A stretch of 59,634 nt of DNA from Krasilnikovozyma curviuscula. Its lineage: Eukaryota > Basidiomycota > Tremellomycetes > Cystofilobasidiales > Mrakiaceae. Position numbers and translations under genes: made by a program. Position 1 is the stretch's first letter. Each line of letters opens with the position of its first letter. The DNA is taken from NCBI GenBank assembly GCA_014825775.1, contig MVAQ01000127.1, positions 1 to 59,634 of the forward strand, written 5' to 3'. The notes under the pieces were generated by a model. That model did not search any database. It saw only the letters and a program-made list of their open reading frames with translations, and was not told the DNA's origin. Below, piece after piece: positions 32,346-41,717 of this stretch.

Positions 32346-33742
32346 TTAGCTGTTGGTCTGCACTCCCTTAGCAGCAAATCCAATACCCATCGACAGCACG
32401 CTCGACCTAGCATATGCAGCTCCCACCAGAGCCACCACTCGACAGCCAATCGCTACTTTAGGGGCCTCCGCCGTAGGCCCGAAGTCAACGTAGCTCCGCC
32501 CCTCCTTCAGAGCAATCTCAATCACATACTGCATCATGACGAAGTAGGCTTTTACCGGTCGACCATGTTCGTAGTTGAGACCCTGTAGATCAGAGGTTAT
32601 TGTGTCTCCAAGCCTGAACAACACACACGATGCTACGATTTCGCCATTGCCTAATTTGAGGAACATCAGAGACCGATCGCCTCGTGAGTTCGAAGCTGGG
32701 TTTCCCATTGTTGACAGGAAGTGTTCATCTGGAGTTGCCAATACTTCAGTATTTCCATCTGTCGTCCTCTTCTCCGCGACGTTTTTCCACAGATCGTAAA
32801 CAAGCTTCACGTTCTCCGGGCTAAAGTCCTGAGTGACTTCCATCGTTCCACCAGCTGTGTTGAAAGCGATATCTTGGCGCTTGTACTTGATGGCTTTGAG
32901 GTAGTCGGCTATGGTAGAGGCGCGATACGGTCGGAGGTCGATGATGTGTGATGCTGGAAGAGGGATGGATTGCCACCCAGCGGGAGCGATGCCGCGCTTG
33001 ACAGCTTCGTACTGGTAGATTGGATCCAGAAACATCCCATATCGCTTCTTCCGCGGCAGTTTCTCGTTCCATTCCGTGATTGCCCTCGCGACGGCAGCTG
33101 ACCGAGCGACGGGTTTCTTGGTGGAAGATGTGTAAAAGACAGCGCGTCTGAAGGGCCAATGGGTCGCAAGAAGGCCGAGACGAACACAGAGAGGTTTGAA
33201 CCACGATTTGGATCCAAGTGTTCTGGTGAGAATGCGACCAGGAAGACCGGGGATGGACGCTGTGAGATCGTAGCCATCGATGGTGGTGAGAAGGACCAGC
33301 GCTTCAGTTGCGTCCAACTTTGCCTTCAGTACCTTCTCCGCTTGAACCTCTTCCTGAGTCTTCACCGACTTCATCGGTATCCCAGACCCTTCCCCACCAC
33401 CTAATCCGGCAGCCGCCAACTTGGCCATCTTCAGCTTTTGTTTTTTACTGATGCGAGGTGTTTCTTGTTGCTGTGTTTCTGCCGCAGATTTGATGAGGGT
33501 GATCTGAGATTCGTCCTCAAACGCGTAAAACTCCTCGTCCAAGTGTTTCCAAGACGACACATTCTCGTAACTCTTCTGCCCTAGCTCTTCCAGATCAATG
33601 CTGTTTCCGTCCACCTCCTTCTGCGCGTTGAAGACGCGAAGCACCCGACACTCCATGTTGTCTAATCTGCTCTTCTCGTAAGCTAGAAGAAGCTCTAGTA
33701 TTGCTGCACCGTTCGTTTTGACGGCCCTGTCTGAGCCATGCA
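32346..33742 (-). CDS. FemAB/BioF2-like acyltransferase module (C-terminal part of a probable larger gene)
   Basis: An intron-free block of about 465 codons with the fold pattern of BioF2/FemAB-type GNAT acyltransferases. Key stretches are YGMFLDPIYQYEAVKRGI, WQSIPLPASHIIDLRPYR, YLKAIKYKRQDIAF, FSPENVKLVYDLWKNVAE, MFLKLGNGEIVASCVLFRLG, DLQGLNYEHGRPVKAYFVMM and GRSYVDFGPTAEAPK. A Lys/Gln-rich linker separates this from the N-terminal DLEELGQKSYENVS part. It lies directly downstream of the membrane module at 33807-34953. A 64-base GT-AG intron (33743-33806, GTGAGT...CTGTAG, with CTGAT as a possible branch site) joins the two exactly in frame, so they are probably one gene. If separate, the only ATG after the upstream stop is at 33656. 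Acyl donor and acceptor are unknown. Stop TAG at 32346-32348. Confidence 0.7.
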
Positions 33743-33806
33743 CTACAGGAGAACCTTCGATCAGACTGTATTTCAGCGAGTTTTGTGTAGAACGAACAGA
33801 ACTCAC

Positions 33807-34953
33807 GAGTGATTTTTTTACCATATCCTTCAATTTCAGGCTGCGATACTGTTCCAAGATCAATAACTTCTACTGAGAGATGAGACCGGGATGGAGAATG
33901 AATACCGCGAGTAGACGCAGTCAGTCCGACCAGGAGGAAGGTGATATTGACGGAGATGAAGGCGATGTCAATGTTGAGAGTCTGATCTGTACCAGAGTTG
34001 GGATCTTCTGCATTAGCCTTATTCCACCAGTCGATTGCGAAACCGAGCGCAAGGAAGTTGAGGAGAAGCGCGAAGCCTGTTGCGACTGCGTGGAAGACAG
34101 TGAGCCTCGAGAGGGCTTTGGATGAACGATCGTCGCCTCGTACTACGGCACTGACGGAGAAACCAACAATTCCACAGGCAAAAGTCTGGACCGCCATGAG
34201 CAGGATGAAGATGGTCGGTCGAAGAGTGTGTCTATCGCGATCGAGCCAGATGCTGCTGATGAGGATGTAGATGGAGAGGAAGAGTTGAGCAGCGCTGGAG
34301 ACGGTGAGTGCTGATATGCTGGCTCGATGTCGGCTTGGCCAGTAGAGGTTGGAGAAGGCTGTGTTGACAACACCTTGAGAAATGTTGACAAAAATATCCA
34401 ACACCTGGACCCAAGTAGTGACCTTGGCTGAAACGACAGCTGTGTTGACTATTGCAGCAAGCAACAGAATCCAATTCAGGATCCAAACCAACTATAGTGC
34501 AGATACTGTGGTCAGACAGCAACTACCTCCAGCAACACAGGAAAGCCGTATGTACCTCTTGCGCAACCCTTCGTAGCAGGCTTTTATCACGTTGCCGATG
34601 TTTTTGGGGACAGTTATGGTGCTCAATTAGATTTTGCTTCTGTTGCTGGTGAGAGGGCTGTGACCCTAGCGCACGTTGTCGTATCTCCCTCTGTTTGAGC
34701 TGATAATCCAGTGGCAAGAACAAAACGTTGAGGACGGTTGAAATCAGACCGAACGCTGAGATCGCCCTGCTCTCATGATTGAACTTGAGAGTCAAGACGA
34801 GGGACGTGATGCTGATAACGAGACAGGCAGCGAGAGCCAACAGAAAAAACCGCAATGGAGCAGTAAATTTGACTATTATTACACGAGCGATGGCCGATGC
34901 CAGGTCAGCTGTTGGCTACAGAGGTCGCGCCGCCCAATATGCTCACATCTCAT
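33807..34953 (-). CDS. Multi-pass membrane module, likely N-terminal half of a membrane-bound acyltransferase
   Basis: Seven or eight hydrophobic segments with no family I recognise: FFLLALAACLVISITSLVL, ISAFGLISTVLNVLFLPL, LVWILNWILLLAAIVNTAVV, ALTVSSAAQLFLSIYILI, FILLMAVQTFACGIVGFSV, FHAVATGFALLLNFLALGFA and IAFISVNITFLLVGLTA. The order and short loops suggest a polytopic domain. The start proposed is ATG 34953 with a 38-base intron (34909-34946, GTGAGC...CAACAG), giving MRSDLASAI. No other minus-strand ATG occurs for about 780 bases upstream, and the next exon has no in-frame ATG. A further upstream open stretch (35125-34943) has no ATG and is probably leader. Another intron lies near 34494-34549. 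The 3' end either splices to the acyltransferase module at 33742 (preferred) or, with the AG at 33766, stops at 33761. Confidence 0.55.
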
Positions 34954-35900
34954 GCTTCCCAGCTACCTGTTGGTGTTTGCAAGATGGTGTAGAGATGTGG
35001 AAGATGGTGTACTGGCCAACAGGAAAAAGAATCAGCACAGCCGCACCTGCCTCTCGATGTGCGATCCGTCTGTCGGCGGACTGGTATTTTGGCGCAAGGG
35101 ACGACCAACCTGTCCAGCTCTTCAAAGGTTTTGGCCTATACGAAACAAAGAGAGAGAGAAAACTGAAAGGATATAGGTTATGAGATGTCGTTTACAGATA
35201 CTTTTGTTGGAGGTACTCCTGGCTTACCTGATAGAGAGGCTATTTCGCCCGCAGAGGTCGCGCGCCGTCGTCGGTTTAAGCGGTCTCGTCGCTAAGAGTT
35301 AGGTGGACAAGGAGACCGCTTGAGGGTGTAGAGGTGAATCAAGCGTAAACGAACTCAGGTTAATGCTGTGAGCCAGGGTGCAGTGTGAGCCACCGGGTTC
35401 TCCACCAATGCTGGCGTAGTATTGTGTCTTCCACGGGTGCGGATGGATGGGAGAGGTCAGTAAACGCCAGCTCCAACAAAAGAGATTTCAGACTAAGCAG
35501 TGTTCTGAAAGGGGTAAAAAGAAGAGAGCTGCGATTCAAGTAAAAGGGGTCGTGCCAGGTTTTTTTTTGTCAGCGTACTAATAAAAGTAAACAGGTGAAA
35601 ATAAGCGAATGCACCGTCTTCGGTCTGCAAACTTCGTCTAAAAATATTCTCCGCGAGCAAACTCTTTCAAGCGTCAAAATCCAGTGAAATGAAAAAAAAA
35701 CAAGTTTCAAGTGTACAGGTGTGGAAGTCCGTCATAGTTGATACATTTGAGAAGAGTCGTCGTTCGTTATTCCAAGTCATTCCAATCTTCATCGTCTTCA
35801 TTCCAGCTTTTAACGACAGGCATAAAAAGAGAAAAAAAGTAACATCAGCATCTAAGAAAGGCGAATTGAAAGGCTGTTAATCAGGTTCAAAGAACTGAAC
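34954..35900. other. Intergenic, same-strand spacer
   Basis: A 947-base gap upstream of the membrane/acyltransferase gene and downstream of the Sfr1-like gene. It includes possible 5' UTR introns (a GTAAGC donor near 35228 on the minus strand) and an inverted repeat at 35278-35321. A 134-codon plus-strand frame overlapping 34779-35183 starts at TTG and is an antisense shadow. Confidence 0.5.
35278..35321. repeat. Inverted repeat, 10-base arms
   Basis: AAGCGGTCTC at 35278-35287 is the exact reverse complement of GAGACCGCTT at 35312-35321, with a 24-base spacer. It lies in a gene-free region and could form a hairpin or a two-part protein-binding site. Confidence 0.6.
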
Positions 35901-37846
35901 TCACCCAAATAGCAAGGGATCAACCCCGCATCTTCTGACCATCATTCCTATATTCCAAACCTTCTTACTTTCCTCCCCCTCCTCCTCCTCTAAAGTGTCC
36001 CCTTCTCCTCGATAATCATCCAGCCACTCTCCACGGTTCATCCTCTTAGCCTTTTCCGCCTCAGCTTCGTCGTATGGTTTCGACAACTCAGATCGGATGT
36101 GGGCTGCTAGCACCCTTGGCGACGGGAAGTCAGATTCATCATCTTCTGCTTCCTGGTAGGAAGGGAAAGTAGAACTTTCATCATCCGGTGCTAAGGACGG
36201 CTGTTGTTGCGAGGAGTAAGAGTTGACGTCTTCGTACCCATTGCCCCAAGAAAACAAGGATCTAGATGGATTGAGCAGAAGCTGTTGGTTAGAGCCACTT
36301 CCCGCTGGCGAAGGCGGTCGTTCAGATCCGTTATGGTCCCAGAGCATTTGAGAGCTGAGAATGGAAACAAAAAAAAAGGACGTCAAATTAAAGATGAGTG
36401 AGGTAAACACGGCGACGTTGAAGAACAGACGCACATTTCCCTTCCACCTTCTTTCCAGTTCTTCACCGAGGCTATCAGCTCCTCTTCTTCACCACTCTCG
36501 TCAACAAAATACTTGACAGCCTGCTTCAACACCTGAAGTTCCTTTTCCAACGCAACGATCTCTCTCGCTTCCTCCGACATCTTTCCTGAAATTGTGGACG
36601 TCGATAGTGCAGGACCAGGTCGTTGAGATAAATTGGACTGTTTCAATGGCATGAACTTGGGTGGTTTGAAAGCTTTTCTGGCCGAAGCTGAGGTTGCTGG
36701 TTTAGTGGTTGGCGTGGAAGTAGAAGATGCTGCCAATGATGGTGATACTCTTGGAGTGGACGTGGATGGCAGTGATGAAAGTGCTTTCAGTGGTGTTGTT
36801 GTCCTAGGCTTTGCGAAGGGTGACTTGAAAGGTGCCCTGAGTTTCTGGTTGGCAGCGAGATGCCTTGATTGCTTGGGAGTTATTTCTGAAGAAGAACCCT
36901 GATAAGGACAAAACCAAAGTCTCTCAGTCTAGGAAAAAATGGCTGAGGTAGTAAGATAAGGGAACTTACCTTTTCAAGCGTGTGGAGAAGTTGATCGCTG
37001 CTGAGGATTCGTGGATTTCGAGCAGACGATGAAGAGGATGACTTAGAATTTGACTTGAGGATATCAATCGAAGCTGACTCCTGAGACGCATTGTGCAAGC
37101 CGATGATGTCCTGGAAAGAGGAGCAAAAAAGTTGAAGTAGCGACTGGTTAGCAAGTGTCAGGCGCACACTGCTCGAGGAGAAATTACCAACCTTCGAATC
37201 CTTACTGAAAGAGTTCAGTGGCTTGATCCAATGATTATCATTGTCTTGTTCTGCTGGGGTTTTCAGGCGACGGTCGTACAGCGTGGGAATATACAGCTGG
37301 TCAACCACAACGGCTGTAGGAGCTTTCTCGGCATGTTGCGCAGTATCTGACTTCGAAAGAGGTTGAACTTCGTCTGAACGAGTTTCCCCAATAGAAGAAG
37401 AAGATGTAGGCTGGAATGCAACTGCTGGAGGAGAAAGAACATCTGCTGATTCTGTTGACGCCGCCTCGTTGTCCTCAGTTGATTGGATATTTTCCAAAGT
37501 TGGGACCTTAGGTGTATCCTGCATAGCATGGTGATGTTTTCAGTAGCGTCAGATTCCAATTGTCAAGGTAAAGAAGCAGTTACTGGTCTTATTAGATACA
37601 GGAACTGACCTCAGGTACAGCTGCATGATGCGCTTCTACCTCCTTCGTATCACCATCTCGAGTGATCTCAGAAGTGTTTTCACTTCTAGCCTCCACAGTT
37701 TCTGCTGCAGTCCATGTTCCATGCGTGCTGGTGCTGCGTCCGTCTTGCTGTCTAGTGCCGCCCCCGCTCCTGGCTCTTTTCGCCAGTACTTCACCACAAG
37801 CTCGTCTGCGGTTGTAGTCACTGCTGTCCGATGCTGCTCTTTTCAT
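35901..37846 (-). CDS. Sfr1/Mei5-like recombination accessory protein
   Basis: Probable subunit of the Swi5-Sfr1 (Sae3-Mei5) complex, which helps Rad51 and Dmc1 form filaments during recombinational repair and meiosis. The conserved part is at the C terminus: a coiled coil REIVALEKELQVLKQAVKY, then ASVKNWKEGGREMSQMLWD, and the closing VWNIGMMVRRCGVDPLLFG, which matches the family's ending of a WNIG block followed by GVDP-LLG. A long Ser/Thr/Pro-rich N-terminal half (with APFKSPFAKP) precedes it, as usual for fungal Sfr1. The start is ATG 37846 (MKRAASDSS). Introns lie near 37527-37608, 36899-36968 and 36358-36434. The last exon reaches a TGA at 35901-35903, but the same bases form a GTGAGT donor, so a few further residues from a last exon are possible. 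It is divergent from GPHR. Confidence 0.72.
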
Positions 37847-38358
37847 CTTCGTTATGAGGGTCCCATCGGATTATAAATGGGGTTATTTCCTTGGATGGGT
37901 CGACGTTGGGATGCAGCCCAAAATCAAAAGCAGCCAGCCAGTCCAACGCGTCTGAGCTCCAAACAGCCACCAAGTCAAGGGTTTCTCTCCTATATATCGA
38001 GACTGATTCAGACTAAATTACATCGAAACCAAGTGTGGGTCCTTCTTCCCTGAGTTGTGTTAGAGCTAATCAGGAGCTGATGCTGATTCTCTCCAGGTGC
38101 AAGGCGCTGCTCGCGTGAGCAATCCTCATTCAAGATTTCTGCACCCCTGAAACACCTCCAGTCATCTTATATAACCCGTTAGACATTCTGGGTGGGCTGT
38201 TTTCTATCCCAGTGCAAACACGTCGTGAGTGGCGAGATACCAACCTTGCCGCAGCGTGGGCTCTCCTAAATTCTGTGCTCTGACAACCATCGTTTCCTCC
38301 CCTTCATTTTCTGTATGATAGACCCACTAGACGGCTTCCCCCCTAGACTGTAGATAGA
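37847..38358. other. Intergenic, divergent upstream regions
   Basis: A 512-base gap between the divergent Sfr1-like and GPHR genes, holding both promoters. It includes the possible MCB box at 37946-37951. No gene seen. Confidence 0.55.
37946..37951. promoter_or_regulatory. Possible MCB box (ACGCGT)
   Basis: The palindrome ACGCGT lies 100 bases upstream of the Sfr1-like ATG. ACGCGT is the MluI cell-cycle box bound by MBF in ascomycete yeasts, which drives S-phase and DNA repair genes. A single six-base match is weak evidence alone. Confidence 0.35.
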
Positions 38359-41173
38359 ATGGCTCCAACCCTCTCCACCATCTCATCCAGCCCTCTCTTC
38401 CTCGACTCAACGTTACTGGTGACTCTCCGCATCGTCCTCTTCTTCTTCTGCAGAAGGTTCCTTCGTCTGACTCTCTCGCCAGCCCTCAGAAGAGTTAGTA
38501 AACCAGAGACCCTTGTCCCCGTACACAGAGAAGGAAGATCGTATAGGGATGCAGGAGCTGGCAGCGTAGGGACTGGCACGGAGGACGAGGAAAATGGCAC
38601 GGCGGCGGGAGGTGGGCACGCAGCGATAGATGAAACCGACGAAGGAGATATCAGCATGATATCAGAGGTCTCCTCAACAAGTTCATCACCCTCACCATCA
38701 CCAGACTCATCTCCCAACAACACCAAGCACTTCTCGTCTCTCCCTCACATCCTCACCTCACACCATTCATCCTCCTCAAGGGAAGCTTTTGCACGACAGA
38801 ACTCCGATGTGGATCTGCCATCCCAAAATGAGAGTGGTAACAGCATTGGCTTACAGGAGCTACATCTTGGTGCAGTTCCCAGTGGTAATGGCAGATCTAC
38901 AGGAGGAAAAGATAGAAGAGCGACGAGCTATACGCCGCTCGATGGTCCTTCCTCTTCTTCGGCTCCATCACATCAACACCGACAATCAAAATTGTCACCG
39001 AATCAACAAGCATCATCATCATCATCAAGACGAGTATTACACATAGTCAACGATTCATTGCCTTTGTCTGGTAGTGACAGCAGCAGACGAAGATCATCCG
39101 CCCAACGAGCGGCAGCAACGATTTCGGAAAATGTCTTGGAAGGTCTGGGAGTGGGGGGTAAGAAATCGAAGGGGGGGAATGTTGCTAGGTTAGTCAAACT
39201 CTTTACTTTCTTTGTGCCTATAAAAAGTTTCCTTTCTACAATGATAGGAAGTGAAACTGATTATCGTCTTCACGGTCACTAACTTGAAGCATCTCTTCGC
39301 TACCACTTTCAATATTGATTCCGATCAACCCTCACAACAAATACTCCATCAACTCCACCTGCAGAACTCTATTTTCATTGTGTTTCTCGGAGAGTTGTAT
39401 GTTGTTCGTACTAGTCATGATGCAGAGTATAGGAATCTTACATTCGAGGTGAATCATATTCCAATCTTATCCCTTTTGAGCCGCCTTTATAACATGATAT
39501 CTCTTTGCAGATCACGGAAAATACATTGGGATATCAGTCTGAATACCTTGTTGGTGGTGGTAGTCCTTCTCATTCCGTTGGCTCAGGCGTTCCTGCTGAC
39601 GACATACCGAACGCGAAGTTAGTCTTCAGTCAATATTTCGTGCTTTGTCTACATCTTCCTACTCTTATACTTTGTTTTTGTTTGATTTAGATCCTCACAC
39701 AGCACCAACAGCACCTATGCCACCACCTCGCCGATCGACGCTCCTTCGACGAACGTTGCTCGCCCTAATTCCGTTCTCGTTCACTCTCTTCGCCTTTTGG
39801 TGCGTACCTGTGCCAGAGGGAATGAAGGTATCCCTGTCGATATATGGAGAGACGTGGGGCATCATGGACGGGGCTTTGGCTAGAGTCAGCGTTCTGGGTG
39901 TTCTTGTTCTGGGTGGACTTTCTGGAGTGAGTATCGAGGTTTTCAGTCAGCTTTTCCTTGCACACCGTTCAATAACATACTTCACATTGTCTTCGTAGTT
40001 TGGTTCTGTCACCGCTGCCTTTGCTTTCCTTACTCTCACTTCTAGATCACATTGGGCACCTATCACCAATTCCGATATCCTTGCAGCTGAACGATCACTG
40101 TACTCTCTGAGGCGAGAACTGATGACGAAGAAAACAACACTCGTCCAACTGCAAATACCTCAGTCATCGTTACAGCCAGATGAGACGGGTTTTGTTCCAC
40201 CAAGATGGTTAGGATCGCTCTGGGGAAACATGAGAGGCATTAACGGCGGTGAAACCCGAGAGGAACGAGAGCTGAGGACTGAGATTCAGGGCTTGGAAGT
40301 TATGGAGAAGGAGGTCACCAGAAGTGTGGAAGGTATGAGGGAGAGGAAGAAGAGGATGGATTTCTCTAGGACTTGGCAGGGACGGCTCTGGATTGGTATC
40401 GGCTGGGTCTTCGCTGGCTGTAAGTTGGACTCCCCCTCTCACTGCGGTTCTCTGTACTAAAAACGTTCGATTTGCTCTTAAGACTGTGTGTGTCGGATCT
40501 TCATGGCGATATTTAATGTCTTCATTTTGCCGTACTTCAGCACTTCACTGGGGTCATCCACAGTTGTGTACCCGACGCCCAACAACTCTACCGGAACAAT
40601 ACCATCAGAAACAATTCCGGTGCAACAGCAAACTCAAACTCAAGAACATTCGGATTGGATTTCTTTCTTGATCGCCACTCTGTTGTCCCACTTACCATTT
40701 GAAGTGGACGTCTCTGTTTGGTCCAGGCAGATCGCGTTGGGTATGGTTGGAATCATAATTGGTAGCTCGGTCGGGTACGTCATGAGATACATTGGAAGGA
40801 TGTTGAAGCTGGGAAGTGCTAGTGTTGGTGGAGGGGTACTTCTGTTGGGACTTGCACAGTTGATGGTAAGTGTGAGATTTCCTTCCCTGTTGATCTGTTT
40901 CTCATTTGGCCACCTTTCATTATCTAGGCGACCTATCTTCTCTCACTTCTCATACAGCTTCGAACGTCGCTTCCACCACCCGAACCATCTCGAGCATCGG
41001 ATGACGACAAAGATCTTTTGGTCTCTTCTCTACCATCTTTTGCCTCCTTCAACCGATTATTTGACATTTCGTACCTAATTGCGGCAATTGCGACGTTCAC
41101 CGTGAGCTGGGTTGATTCAAAAGTGAATGGGGACTCTGGCGCTGGAGAAATTTGGAGGACGGGAGAGGTTTAG
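38359..41173 (+). CDS. Golgi pH regulator (GPHR)-like membrane protein
   Basis: A large polytopic membrane protein of the GPHR/GTG family (Golgi pH regulator domain plus the ABA-GPCR-like domain). Family members are anion channels or regulators that keep Golgi lumen pH. Marks include the N-terminal membrane segment LLVTLRIVLFFFCRRFL, a second with RTLLALIPFSFTLFAFWCVP, the glycine motif VLVLGGLSGFGSVTAAFAFL, the coiled loop ERSLYSLRRELMTKK to REERELRTEIQGLE, and the final block VWSRQIALGMVGIIIGSSVG with YVMRYIGRMLKL. A Ser-rich insertion of about 200 residues, not typical of plant or animal GPHR, follows the first membrane segment. Introns are near 39160-39251, 39449-39511, 39617-39690, 39928-39998, 40422-40483 and 40866-40927; the first is the least certain. 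Stop TAG at 41171-41173. Confidence 0.82.
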
Positions 41174-41717
41174 ATACTTTGGGACTTCAACGAGACACGG
41201 ACTCTTACTATGTAATCGGCCCTTTTTATAGAGTTTTTGGGCTATCACGAAGTTGAAAGAGCGACAACGACTGACTGAGTTTAAATCTACGGGGCACAAG
41301 GGCTACAAGGAAACCTTGCGGTTTGTTGCTTTAGTATAGAACGCAACGTCAACAATGCGATGAATTGTGTGTTGGGGTTTATTCATGAATAACGGAGAGT
41401 ACGAGAAGGAAGCAGAAAATAGATACGTATGGAAAGTGAACGATCACGAGGATTAGAAGCGTACCCTATGCTAACAGCATGAGTATCGAACGACAATTAC
41501 AACAAAACAAAAGACGACAGCAGATAATTACGAAGTTGGGTTCGAAGTGAGAGAGGGGGGAAGGAGAATGCTAAAAGAGATCAATACGTTGCATACACAA
41601 AAGGGGAACAATTCAAGGCTTACAAAGTAAGCACGGCCATTTATCACTCCCACAACCTTAGAAAAACGCAAAAAAGAAGTGAGTAGCTGTTAGATGTCGA
41701 AGTAGTAGGATACGAAC
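41174..41717. other. Intergenic, convergent 3' ends
   Basis: A 544-base spacer between the converging GPHR gene and the unknown membrane-protein gene. Purine-rich on the plus strand. No gene seen. Confidence 0.5.

Noticed and set aside
34779..35183. 134-codon plus-strand open frame
   Set aside because: It starts with TTG, is antisense to the membrane module and has no family features or membrane pattern.
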